Shown in pieces: positions 34,901-44,221 of a stretch of DNA of 64,000 bases. The position numbers were made by a program, and so were the translations under genes. Below the pieces are notes generated by a model. The model searched no databases. It was not told the origin of the DNA and saw only the letters and a program-made list of their open reading frames with translations. The DNA comes from Mercurialis annua (Eukaryota; Streptophyta; Magnoliopsida; Malpighiales; Euphorbiaceae), in NCBI RefSeq assembly GCF_937616625.2, contig NC_065574.1, forward strand, positions 31,808,501-31,872,500. Direction: 5' to 3'. Every line of letters begins with the position of its first letter. The first letter of the stretch is position 1.

Positions 34901-35912
34901 CAACTCTTGCTCCATTGCCAACTCGTAGGTCCACTTCGCCTTTTGTCAAACTTCTACTCCTTTTGAGACCCTGCACATTAGTACAAATGTGAGATCCAGA
35001 TCCAGTATCTAATACCCATGAATCAGAAGTAAAAAGATTAATTTCTATAACATGAATACCTGAAGTGGTAGTCTCACTACCCTTGTTCTTCTTCAGATCA
35101 TCCAGATATTTCTTGCAATTCCTTTTCCAATGTCCAGGTTCCTTGCAGAAAAAGCAAGTTCCTTCCTTTGGCGGTTTTGCTTTGGGTTCATCCTTGGTCT
35201 TGGGCTTGGACTTGGGTTTAGACTTTTTGAAAGCCTTTCCCTTGCCCTTACCAGACCTTTTCATACCCTTTCCCTTGTTGACCATAAGAACATCCTTAAT
35301 CTCATTCTTGATGTTCTTTTCAGCAGTTTGAAGCATCCCATGCAACTCTGTGGTGGTCTTCTCCATATTATGCATATTGAAGTTCATGATGAAACCATCA
35401 TAAGCCTCAGGCAAAGATTGGAGAATAATGTCTGTAGCCAACTCTTGGGCAATTGGGAGACCGAGCCTGTCCAAATGTTCAAGATGACCCTTCATCTTCA
35501 AAAGATGAGAACTAACTGAGCCGCTAGTAGGCAACTTACAAGAAAGCAAATCCTTGATGGTATTGAACCTTTCAATTCTTGCTCTCTCTTGGAACATTTC
35601 CATGAGATCAGTAATCATGGTGTTCGCATCCAATTCCATCATTTGTTTTTGGAGTTCATTCTCCATGCATCCAAGCATAATGCAAGTGACATCAGTAGAG
35701 TCATTGAGATGCTTCGTATAAGCATCCCTTTGAGCTCTAGTAACAGCAGGAGCTGGTTCCTCAGGGAGGGGTTGATCAAGGATATATTCCTTTCTTTCTT
35801 GTCTAAGAACAATTCTTAGTTTTCTGTACCAGTCCAGAAAGTTAGTGTCATTGAGCTTATCCTTCTCAAGGATTGATCGCACTGATGAAGTATGTGTAGT
35901 GTTTGTAGCCAT
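31944..35912 (-). CDS. Ty1/copia gag-pol polyprotein, uninterrupted
   Basis: It encodes a complete gag-protease-integrase-RT-RNase H polyprotein, which would form the particle, copy the RNA and insert the DNA. I take the start as the MATNTTH methionine at 35912 (1322 residues). An in-frame ATG at 35969 would add 19 hydrophobic residues absent from the usual family start. Residue numbers below count from 35969. Gag has the LDWYRKLRIVL core; the zinc knuckle CX2CX4HX4C is at 272-285 after a Lys-rich stretch; the protease motif DTGSGSH has Asp321; a GAG-pre-integrase domain lies at about 460-500. The integrase triad is D521, D584, E620 (35 residues between the last two). RT YVDD is at 1012-1015. 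RNase H follows, with Asp1186 in GYTDAS. The domain order with integrase before RT defines copia. No stop or frameshift was seen and length is normal. The exact copia lineage was not determined. Confidence 0.95.
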   Translation of the reverse strand: MATNTTHTSSVRSILEKDKLNDTNFLDWYRKLRIVLRQERKEYILDQPLPEEPAPAVTRAQRDAYTKHLNDSTDVTCIMLGCMENELQKQMMELDANTMITDLMEMFQERARIERFNTIKDLLSCKLPTSGSVSSHLLKMKGHLEHLDRLGLPIAQELATDIILQSLPEAYDGFIMNFNMHNMEKTTTELHGMLQTAEKNIKNEIKDVLMVNKGKGMKRSGKGKGKAFKKSKPKSKPKTKDEPKAKPPKEGTCFFCKEPGHWKRNCKKYLDDLKKNKGSETTTSGIHVIEINLFTSDSWVLDTGSGSHICTNVQGLKRSRSLTKGEVDLRVGNGARVAALAVGTYELSLPSGLILSLNNCYYVPTMCRNIISVSCLDKDGFEFIIRNNKCSISHNNILYGYAPRSSGLYILNVEDTNEKSIYNINAKKFKSNDLNSTYLWHCRLGHINEKRISKLQRDGLLNSFDYESFETCESCLMGKMTKTPFIGQGERAKNLLGLIHTDVCGPLSTNARGGFQYFITFTDDLSRYGYVYLMKHKSESFEKFKIFKNEVQNQLGKNIKTLRSDRGGEYLSQEFVDHLRDCGIVSQLTPPGTPQWNGVSERRNRTLLDMVRSMMSQTDLPISFWGYALETAAFILNRVPSKAVEKTPYEIWTGKTPSLSFLKIWGCQAYVKRLISDKLASKSDKCLFVGYPKETKGYYFYNAYENKEFVARNGIFLEKEFISKGTSGSTVQLEEIQEPQNSIVPSMEPQKNQQAIAEPVQVPQGQRRSDRTRHNPMRYGFLITENNDVMIVDQEETTSYQEAINSPDSEKWLEAMRSEMQSMYDNQVWTLIDPTDGVKTIGCKWVFKMKTDMDGNVHTYKARLVAKGFRQIHGMDYDETFSPVAMLKSIRILLAIAAYYDYEIWQMDVKTTFLNGNLLEDVYMTQPEGFASPENSGKVCKLQKSIYGLKQASRSWNLHFDEAIKEFGFIKNEDEPCVYKKVSGSAIVFLVLYVDDILLIGNDIPILQNVKSWLGKCFSMKDLGDAAYILGIKIYRDRSRRLIGLSQSTYVDKVLNKFSMQDSKRGFLPMSHGISLSKTQCPKTQDERDRMSKIPYASAIGSIMYAMLCTRPDVSYALSTTNRYQSNPGESHWAAVKNILKYLRRTKDAFLLYGGQEDELIVKGYTDASFQTDIDDYKSQSGYVFCLNGGAFSWKSSKQDTVADSTTEAEYIAASDAAKEAVWIKKFITGLGVVPSISDPVNLLCDNNGAIAQAKEPRSHQRSKHILRRYHLIREIIERGDVKICRVSTNDNVADPLTKALPQPKHESHTRSMGIRFNVDWA

Positions 35913-36640
35913 CTCTACAACAATAAATATACAAGTAGCATTTAATAAAAGGCACAATAAAATTCCCACAACATATATCCATAATTCATATAAAAACCCT
36001 TAATGTTAATTTCAACAATTGAAAAATAATAGTGGGACAAGATCCATATTTCACCCTACTTCAAGTAAGTTTTGGCTTATCACTTTAAGTGTGGTTTATT
36101 TAGGTAGGTAACACTTTACCAATTACATCTCATGCAATTCTTGAACATAGAATATTAACATCACATGTAATCTTGATATTCTATCTTATACCCTAGGTTC
36201 AAAACTATTTTGATAACCTAGTTAAGTCTAACCAAATCAAACATATGGATATCACTTTTATCCAACTTATCTTACTTAGATGACTTTATACATCATGCTT
36301 TGGCATAGCCTATACGTAGCAATCTAAGTCTTGATAAGTGTTATTACAATGGGAGGTATATTGAAGACTTAATATTAAATAAGGGTTTGTTATTTATCCT
36401 ATTTAGTTATCCTATCTTATCACATGTAAAATAATCATGCAAAGCATATAACCAATAAGATAAACATTAAAAACATATTATTTTACTATTTTAAATCATA
36501 TTTAACAACAATCATATAAATATGTTATTCATGATAATTTAAATCATATTTAAAATTTATCATTAAAGTATTAAAATAAAATACATGACAAAAACACGCC
36601 GGCTTAAAAGGATAACGGTCCTTAATGGGGTGTATCAGCG

Positions 36641-36735
36641 AGGTCCAAGGGGCGCGGCCCCTTGGCGGGGTCTGGGGGCAGCGCCCCCAGCGGGGTCCAA
36701 GGGGCAGCGCCCCTGGCGGGGCCCGGGGGTAGAAA
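36641..36735. repeat. GC-rich self-complementary block in the copia leader
   Basis: Three to four diverged copies of a GGGGTCCAAGGGGCAGCGCCCC-like unit of about 30 bp (first 20 bases GGGGTCCAAGGGGCAGCGCC). Each copy holds its own inverted repeat such as GGGGGCAGCGCCCCC. It stands out sharply from DNA of low GC on both sides. Confidence 0.85.
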
Positions 36736-36762
36736 TGTTTCTCACATGTTACTCTTAACAGA

Positions 36763-36874
36763 ATTAAAATTTCTTTATCCGAAATCAATAATCTTAACTG
36801 ATTACGGTTTATTTTAATATGTTCAAAACATATTAAAATAACCCCAAAACCCTAATTACTGCATCTTAAAAACT
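36763..36874 (-). repeat. ~110-bp direct repeat in the copia leader, copy 1
   Basis: Holds AATTTCTTTATCCGAAATCA ... CCCTAATTACTGCATCTTAA. A near-identical copy is at about 37404-37514 and abuts the truncated edge of the 5' LTR. Confidence 0.85.
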
Positions 36875-36991
36875 GTTCAGAAACAATTTATTTAACACTT
36901 AAATAACAACAGTTTCATTAATTCGGCTCATAGCAGAATTAAATACAGTTTTATAAATTATGTTCATAACATAATTAAACACAGTTTTATC

Positions 36992-37224
36992 AATAGAATT
37001 AAAACAGTTTCACTAACAGTTTACTAATCCTATTTAAAACAGAATTACTAATAGAATTAAAACAGTTTCACAAACAGTTTACTAATCCTATTCAAAACAG
37101 AATTACTAATAGAATTAAAACCAGTTTCACAAACAGTTTACTAATCCTATTCAAAAAAAGTTTTCCTAATAGAATTAAAACAGTTTCATAAACAGTTTAC
37201 TAATCCTTATTCAAAAACAGTTTT
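36992..37224. repeat. 58-bp tandem repeat in the copia leader, 4 copies
   Basis: Copies start at 36992, 37050, 37108 and 37168. The unit starts AATAGAATTAAAACAGTTTC and continues ACAAACAGTTTACTAATCCT. Confidence 0.88.
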
Positions 37225-37403
37225 ATTATTCTGTTTCCCCTTTTCTTATCAATTCGTATGAACATTAATACTTCGAAACCTTTAATCAAATTAAAACGTA
37301 ATATTAATTTAGAACAGTAAATTCGAAGTTTTAATCACATTAAACGATTAATCAAATTAATTCTTCATACTGTTTTTCATACAATTAATCACATAAACGT
37401 TTT

Positions 37404-37514
37404 ATGTATAATTAAAATTTCTTTATCCGAAATCAATAATCTTAACTGATTACGGTTTATTTTAATATGTTCAAAACAGATTAAAATAACCCCAAAACCC
37501 TAATTACTGCATCT
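37404..37514 (-). repeat. ~110-bp direct repeat in the copia leader, copy 2
   Basis: Second copy of the 36763-36874 segment. It ends exactly where LTR homology begins (AACGCAGCGG at about 37516), where the LTR end and primer site are expected. Confidence 0.8.
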
Positions 37515-37517
37515 TAA

Positions 37518-39014
37518 AACGCAGCGGAATTTCAAAAATTTATCTAAAAACCCAAACCAAGATCCATGTAATTCGAATTAACAGAATAATTACTTACTTG
37601 TATGTCGAATTCAACAGCAATGTAGGAAGGAAGGAGGTGGTTCACTTTGGTGATACCTGGCCTCGGATCAGAAACGCCTCCAAAAGAACGCGTCCTCTAC
37701 GAGTATCCACACGAACAGACCTTAGCCAAAACTAGTGCTTGTGTGCTAGCACTATTGCTTCACAAGCAATTTCGAATTTTAGTGATTTAGTGAATAATGA
37801 ATTTCGTGATTCTCAAACCAATTGCTTAATGAGTATTTATAGTGATAAATAACACTAGGGTTTGAGACAAATTCGAATTTCAATCTCATTGCAATTCTAA
37901 AAGTTTATGTTTATCAAAAACTCCTTTTTGATAATTATCCATATATATTAATTACTATATTTATTATCTTCCAAAAATAATAAATTAAGGAAAACACTTA
38001 TCCTTAAATTTCGAATTAATATATATATTTATTAATATATATATATTACGAATTATATATATATATATATATATAATTAATCACTTAATCACATTGGGCT
38101 TGTACAACCCATAACTGTTTTGGGCCTGTTCTTAGTGTGCGACCCTGTAGGTTCATATAACGTTGGCAGTAGGCTCGAAATCCCTATTTCAGCCCACAAG
38201 TCATAAGTTGCCTCTAGCAAGACATTATGACTACCCAAGTTATATGAATATCGATAATCCGATTTAACCATTTACAATAATATTTTAATCCCTTTGTCTC
38301 TCGATATCCAGATTGAATATAAGGCATAGTTATGTCATCCTTATAACATTCAATCATTAGTTTCTTGACTCTAAGTAGACTGAAAATGATAACTTCTTAT
38401 CAATTAGCATGGCCATGCATTTTCTTCAGTCTATCTTCTTCAAGGGGCCCATAGATATCTTACTCAAATAAATGAGGGACAAATTCCTTCTCAGTCACTC
38501 ACATTTCTCTCATAGTTACTTTCATATCCAATGACAATCTATTTCATTATCCTGTTAAAGATAATGTAAGACTGCATCAAAATATGAAATAGCTATGTAG
38601 AAATCCATGATTATTTCAAGGTTAAAGGATTATACTAATAGAACTGTAATGAGAATTACTTATGACAGTGATCTATGTAGTGTTCTCACAGTGGGTCATC
38701 CAGTGCCTTATTTCTCAAATAGCACCTATGATTTGACTTAATATCTCATATACATGATTAGTAAAACATAATCATCAGTCCACATCATACTAGTCTCAAT
38801 GTTCTATTATGACTAGGGATAGATGGTATATAATTCTTTTATTAAACCTAAGGGTTCTACTATCAAGTCACATACTCGATGACCTTAGAAAGAATTAACC
38901 ATTCAAGTATTTTAATCATTAATATAAAATGATAAAAACTGCCAATCAATAAATAATAAAATGATAAAGTCAAAACAAGGTCAAACATGATTGACCTAGT
39001 GCATATCACTAACA
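37518..39014 (-). repeat. Copia 5' LTR, apparently truncated at its 3' end
   Basis: Matches the other LTR from TGTTAGTGATATGC (39014) to the CGCAGCGGAATTTC edge. The last ~25 bases (ATATAAAACCCAACA in the partner) are missing. Right flank TATGT (39015-39019) is the target duplication. Confidence 0.85.
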
Positions 39015-39019
39015 TATGT

Positions 39020-39213
39020 ATCTCATATATGCATGTCACAAAAACAAACAAGTATTTCACAAACCAATCTATCACACTTATCGCAAAATAGACAATGCAA
39101 ACTACTTGGATCAGACAGAACTCAACTCTATAGCTGCAGTAGTTCCTAGGTCACTTATCTGACAAAACACATATTAGCAGAGGTAACTGGACCAACTGCT
39201 CTGATACCACAAT
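39020..39213 (-). mobile_element. E1 leader with primer-binding site
   Basis: First bases of the E1 interior in element orientation. The minus strand reads TGGTATCAGAGC at 39198-39209, the initiator-tRNA-Met primer site, then GTTGGTCCAGTTACC as in E2 and E3. Position 39014 marks the edge of the copia insertion. Confidence 0.88.
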
Positions 39214-39669
39214 TTTCACGACCCAAATTATTGAGCCGAGACCGGCGCTAGGGAACGGGAGTGGTATCTCCGGACCCCGTAGCAAGCCTAAGATCACTAT
39301 AATTTTTTTTTGCGAATAAAACACATTATTATATATAAAAACATTATCAAAAAGACTCTTTATTTAATATTAATACTTTTATTGAAATCTCATAATTCTT
39401 TTATGAAAATCAACGCAACATGATTTGCATGAACTAGGGTCTTACAATGCAATGTCTCACATCCAGCATTGCCCTGTATCAACGCATAAAAACGACCAAT
39501 TCCATTCATGGAAATTGGTATATAAATCAAAACTTTACTCATATACTGACACCTATGGACTACTGCAGCTCTGTACAAACTCGTACTTTGTGCAAGCCAA
39601 TCGACTTCTGGCACAAAGGGATTAGTCTGATCCAACTCCAGTCACCTGAAAGAAAACACTGTGAGGGGG

Positions 39670-39691
39670 TCAGTATTTTGGGAAATACTGA
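39670..39691 (-). promoter_or_regulatory. Conserved LTR stem-loop, E1 5' LTR copy
   Basis: TCAGTATTT and AAATACTGA around a 4-base loop. In element orientation CTCAC precedes it, and CCCCCTCACAGTGTTTTC then TTTCAGGT follow. Confidence 0.5.
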
Positions 39692-40644
39692 GTGAGCTTG
39701 CAAATTACTAACGGTATTATAAAAACATAACATCGCATTTCAAATCTAGAAATAATACAAAAATACATATAAGCAAGTACTTGATCCATTCGAAACTAAA
39801 GTCCTGAAACCTGACATAACTTATGAATGTTCAAATCAAGATATCCAAATGGTCCAACCCGGGAGTGTTCACACTTTACCACGTCGGCTGCGACCACTCT
39901 CTAAACCTCAAAGTGTCGGTCCAACCCACTAGATACGGGGCTCAGGTTACACTGTAACCGAGTTCTCACTCGTATCGAACTCATATTCATGTTCACATCA
40001 TATGTGCATATATATCGAATCATCATTACTCGTTAAACATACTAGACTGACTCTGGTGATCACACAGCCTATTGACACCTAATAGGTAGCCAGTTTCTTT
40101 GGATCGCATACTAGAATCTCAATTCAAAATCAATCATTCAAACTTTATAAATGCGATGTATAGATTCATAATATATGAAAATAAATTTTATAAATAATAC
40201 TCGAAAGTAAATTGCAACTCACTGTGGCCGCTATCCAAATATGCAATATTACAGTCCCGCAAGCGTAGCTATTCCAGCTAAATAGCCGGGTAGCTCGTCG
40301 ATATGGCAGTTACTTATTCAAATTACATGTACGTTTAATTCATAAACGTAGACTTAGTACTAAAACCCTAAGTTAAAAACTTAAGTTAACACGATCTTAT
40401 TCTAAATACATCTTTTAACTTAGATCGTGTTCTAAAGCTTAGTCGAGATATTCGTTATATCTCTTGTTTTTTGATTTTCAATCATAAGTTCTTTATAACT
40501 CGAAACCGTAATCGAACAAGTTATGTTCGATATCCAAATTTCTCATTTTTAGGGTCGTGTTTCCTTTTTAGTGTTCGACATTCTTAAAGTCAAAAAATTA
40601 GGTCTAATAGAGGCGAACTTATCCAATATGTCCTTTGGGCCCAC

Positions 40645-40755
40645 AATGCGAGCGAGCCGCCGGCTTGTGCGGGCTACGGACGCACGCCCCGCATATGCGG
40701 GCACACCGCCCGCCTATGCGGGCGCACCGCCCGCTTTTCGGGCGTGCCGCGCACA
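40645..40755. repeat. GC-rich palindromic minisatellite in E1 5' LTR
   Basis: Repeats of ATGCGGGC and GCCCGC separated by about 20 bp, folding back on one another. It lies about 1.0 kb from the LTR start in element orientation, close to the place of the 21-bp repeat in E2. Confidence 0.75.
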
Positions 40756-41734
40756 CTGTTCTGGGAAAATAAATTCCCAGGTCGTTCCGGCGTAAAAACG
40801 CTCCAAACGCGTTAATAATACTTAATCCAAGTTCAAAACGCTATATTTCAATCTTAAAAACGTTAAAACGATAAAATCGTTTCGTGGCCTAAAACTGTAA
40901 CTCGATATAACTCCAAATATATCCATTCAAAGGGTAAAACGTCAAGCTTACCGTGATTCCTCGTTGAAATACGATCAATTCGAGCTATGAAACGTCGGAA
41001 ACGGACGAGAAACGGCGAGGCGTCGACGGATCGTAGTTATCGCCATTTTTCTCCTTCGCTCTCACTCTCTGATACTTTTCTGGATCATTCCATATGATTC
41101 ATTTGGTTATATATATGTTTGGCTAATTTGTCATATCAATCCTTCATTTCATTAATTTAAACCATTTCTCTTTTAAACTTTAATAATTAACCAGATGGTT
41201 AATTATTCCCTTTAACTCAATTACATACGTATTATTTACATCCAAATAAATAATACGATTCCAAAAATTATTATTTTCCGTGAATACTCTTCTAATTTCT
41301 ACTCTCGAGGTTTAATTGGCTTATTTGCACTTTAGCCCTTAAACTTTTCAAAAATTACATTTTAGCCCAAAATGCATCCGCGTCCAAATTTTAAAAGGTC
41401 TCCGATTGACCCGAAATGTTTACCACAAATACCATAAAAATTTCACGGAGCTTGACGATATAATCTTCACTTCGGGATTTATATGGCTAAATTACCACTT
41501 TAGTCCTTGAACTCTAATTTGAGACTTTTCTTGACATTTTTCCTTTCTAATTCCAATTCCAACTTTAGAACTGAAATATAATATTAAATCTCTCGCAATA
41601 ATCCTTTCGGAACCGTCCTGCTAAAATTTTATATTTATCTTAATTTCTCGGAAATCCCTCCGATATCGCCACTCCGGCGACTCAACACTGGACATGTGGT
41701 CTAATTAAATAATTTAATCATTTAGGGTATTACA

Positions 41735-43283
41735 TAAACGTTTGGCTTAAATCGCTAAAAAGGTGAAACGTTTGGATTTGTTTCGTAATGTTTGTAAACA
41801 TTTGGCTTAAATCGCTAAAACCGGAAAACATTTGGATTGGTTTTGTAACATTTGTAACCGTTTGGCTTAAATCCTTAAAAATGTGGAACGTTTGGATTTG
41901 TTTCGTAACGTTTAACGTTTGACTTAAATCGCTAAAAAGGTGAAACGTTTGGATTTGTTTCGTAATGCTTCAATAGTTTGGATTGTTCTCGTAACGTTTT
42001 AAACGTTTGGCTTAAATTTTTTAAAAGGTCCAAACTTTTACAAATGTTACGAAACAAATCCAAACGTTTCACCTTTTTAGCGATTTAAGCCTAACGTTTA
42101 CAAACGTTAAGAAATAAATCCAAACATTTCACATTTTTAGCGATTTAAGCCAAACTTTTAAAACATTACGAAACAAATCCAAACGTTTCCCCTGTTTAGT
42201 AATTTAAGCCAAACGTTCTATATGTTACGAAACAAATCCAAACATTTAACCTTTTTTGGATTTGTTTCGTAACATTTTAAACGTTTGGATTTATTTTGTA
42301 ATGTTTTTAACGTTTGGATTTGTTTCGAAACGCTTTAAACGTTTGGATTACATCGCTAAAGAGGTGAAACGTTTACAAACGTTACGAAACCAATCCTTTT
42401 TAGCGATTTGTTTCGTAATGTTTGGCGTTTCAAAGGTTAGGAAATAAATCCAAACGTTTAAAATGTTACGAAACAAATTTAAACTTTTCGATTTGTTTCG
42501 TACGTTTGTAAACGTTTGGCTTAAATTTCTAAAAAGATGAAACGTTTGGATTGGTTTCGTAACGTTTTAAACATTTGGATTTGTTTCGTAACGTTTGTAA
42601 ACGTTTGGCTTAAATTGCTAAAAAGGGGAAACGTTTGGTTTTGTTTCGTAAAGTTTGTAAAAGTTTGGCGTAAATCGCGAAAAAGGTGAAACGTTTGGAT
42701 TTGTTCTGTAACGTATTAAACGTTTCGATTGTTTCATAACGTTTGTAAACGTTTAACTTAAATCGCTAAAAAGGTGAAACGTTTATAAAACCAATTCAGA
42801 CGTTTAAAACGTTACGAAAAAAAAACAAATCCAAATGTTTAAAACGTTACGAAACCAATACAAACGTTTAAATCGTTAAAAAACAAATCCAAATGTTTGG
42901 CTTAAATTGCTAAAAAGGTGAAACATTTAAACGTTTGGATTGATTTTGTAACGTTTTCAATCTTTGGCTTAAATTGCTAAAAACGTGAAACGTTTGGATT
43001 TGTTTTGTAACGTTTTAAATGTTTGGCTGAAATCGCTAAAAAGGTGTAACGTTTGGATTTGTTTCGTAATGTTTTAAACATTTGGATTAAATCGCTAATA
43101 AGGAGAAACATTTGGATTTGTTTCGTAATGCCTTAAACGTTTGGATTGGTCTCTTAACGTTTTAAACTTTTGGCTTAAATCGCTAAAAAGGTGAAACGTT
43201 GGATTTGTTTCGTAACATTTTAAACATTTGGATTGGTTTCGCAACATTTTAAATGTTTGGCTTAAATAGCTAAAACTGTGAAA
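41735..43283. repeat. Satellite array 2, continuation of array 1
   Basis: Same 60-bp AAACGTTT-rich units. Its first bases (TAAAC) are the right-hand target duplication of E1. The order of variant units (the CTAAAACCGG variant near 41812-41825, then an inverted block at 42015-42250, then the CATCGCTAAAGAGGTG variant near 42351-42366) repeats the order seen at about 7390-8640 in array 1. It ends where retrotransposon DNA begins at about 43284. Confidence 0.93.
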
Positions 43284-43780
43284 AATGAATTTTTAAGTCG
43301 TTGACACGTGGTGTTTAGAGAGTCGATGAGGTACCAGATTGTTGAACTCAAAAAAGTTCGTGTTTGCGTGTGGTGATCTTTTGATTTTTCAAATCAGTTT
43401 TAAATTTGAGGTCAAATTTTCCTAAGTCGGGTTTTATTGATAATGTTAAGCCGAAGTTAGTTTTACCCTCTGTGGTTATTGCTTGAGGTATGTGAGTGGT
43501 GCTTTGAAAGTTATCGTTCGCGGGAAATCTGTCCATATTGCGACTTCGTTTACAATAGGTTGAATTATACGGTTTTATTTTGTTTCCGTTGAGTTGTCCC
43601 CTGGAAGTAAAGTGATTTTGGAAATCAGAACGTGTTATGCGTAGTTGTTTCTTTTGTTCTGTTGAGGACACATTACTCCATATTTTTGAGTTATATGTGA
43701 TTTTGTGAATGCTATAATTGTTTTTATGTTATTTTGGTTGAGGTAAATTCGAGGACGAATTTTTAATAAGTTGGGGAGAA
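43284..43780 (+). mobile_element. 3' internal end of a gypsy-like element with polypurine tract
   Basis: It carries AAATTCGAGGACGAATTTTT (43745-43764) followed by AATAAGTTGGGGAGAA, a polypurine tract next to an LTR start at 43781. The NSRTNF codons are present but a stop follows at once. The left side is fused to satellite, so most of the interior is missing. The upstream 450 bases show no supported coding frame. Confidence 0.7.
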
Positions 43781-44132
43781 TGTAATACCCCGTAAAATTT
43801 TTATGTTTATTTTTATGAGTTTCCAGTCTATTTTAAAAGTCGTTTGTGGATTCGTGGTTTGAATCGTGATTCGATTCAGGTTTGGTTGGTTTTGAATCAA
43901 CAAAATTTTGGTTCAACCAATTTTGGTTGGTAACAAGACCATGTTATTTTTTTTGGCAACAGGTCTGGCTTATTTCTAATCCTAATTTTTGGCTATTGGT
44001 TTAGCCCGTTTAAACCTGTTATTTGCTGCGATGTTAGGATAGATTTTTACCCTATTTTTATCCTTTCTCAACCCTAATTTCTTCCCCTTTTATTCCTCAA
44101 ACCTTAGCCGATATGTACTTGATTGGTTTCGC
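43781..44132 (+). repeat. Truncated LTR start (TGTAATACCCCG)
   Basis: It opens with TGTAATACCCCGTAAAATT right after the polypurine tract. It breaks off at about 44132 in a rearranged junction, where 29 bp starting ACTAGCTCAAGTCTC occur twice (44133-44161 and 44193-44221) and 20 bp (AGATTTTTACCCTATTTTTA) occur at 44041-44060 and 44169-44188. Confidence 0.65.
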
Positions 44133-44221
44133 ACTAGCTCAAGTCTCAAAGACTACTAAAGTCTCAAAGATTTTTACCCTATTTTTAAACGAACTAGCTC
44201 AAGTCTCAAAGACTACTAAAG

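Larger units (their letters stand above)
35913..37517 (-). mobile_element. Long noncoding leader of the copia element
   Basis: About 1.6 kb between the 5' LTR and gag, AT-rich except for a GC-rich block near 36641-36735. It contains a 58-bp tandem repeat and a ~110-bp direct duplication. I find no tRNA-Met complement (TGGTATCAGAGC) next to the LTR edge. Nothing coding is supported. Confidence 0.7.
30404..39014 (-). mobile_element. Ty1/copia retrotransposon inserted in E1
   Basis: Bounded by TATGT at 30399-30403 and 39015-39019. The 3' LTR (in element orientation) is 30404-31929, the polyprotein 31944-35912, a long leader lies at 35913-37517 and the 5' LTR at about 37518-39014. The protein frame is uninterrupted, but the 5' LTR appears to lack its last 25 or so bases and no primer site is visible at its edge. 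This copy may therefore supply proteins yet be unable to copy itself. Confidence 0.9.
11154..41734 (-). mobile_element. E1: gypsy-like LTR retrotransposon carrying nested insertions
   Basis: In element orientation (minus) the 5' LTR is 39214-41734 and the 3' LTR is 11154-16676. The five bases before 11154 (11149-11153) and after 41734 (41735-41739) are both TAAAC, an exact target duplication inside satellite. It keeps an initiator-tRNA-Met primer site (39198-39209) and a polypurine tract (16677-16690). Internal pieces remain at 16691-20497, 30156-30398 and 39020-39213. They match E2 in reverse complement and show no coding frame. Later insertions within it are a Mutator-like element with a solo LTR, E2, and a copia element. 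The family looks non-autonomous, probably derived from a chromovirus-like gypsy element (inference). Confidence 0.9.
39214..41734 (-). repeat. E1 5' LTR
   Basis: 2521 bp; element orientation TGTAATACCC...GGGTCGTGA. The expected terminal GACA appears as GAAA (TTTCACG on the plus strand). It holds the stem-loop (39670-39691), the CCTATT-AATAGG hairpin (40068-40086) and the GC-rich repeat (40645-40755). It lacks the nested insertion seen in the partner LTR, and keeps the unfilled Mutator-like target site near 41090. Confidence 0.9.

Noticed and set aside
35913..35969. Upstream ATG at 35969 as the copia start
   Set aside because: It would add 19 hydrophobic residues; gag proteins of this type usually start at the MATNT-like methionine, here at 35912. 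The upstream start cannot be excluded.
36525..36788. 87-codon minus-strand frame rich in Pro, Arg and Gly
   Set aside because: It is produced by the GC-rich snap-back repeats; flanking codons are AT-rich leader without motif.
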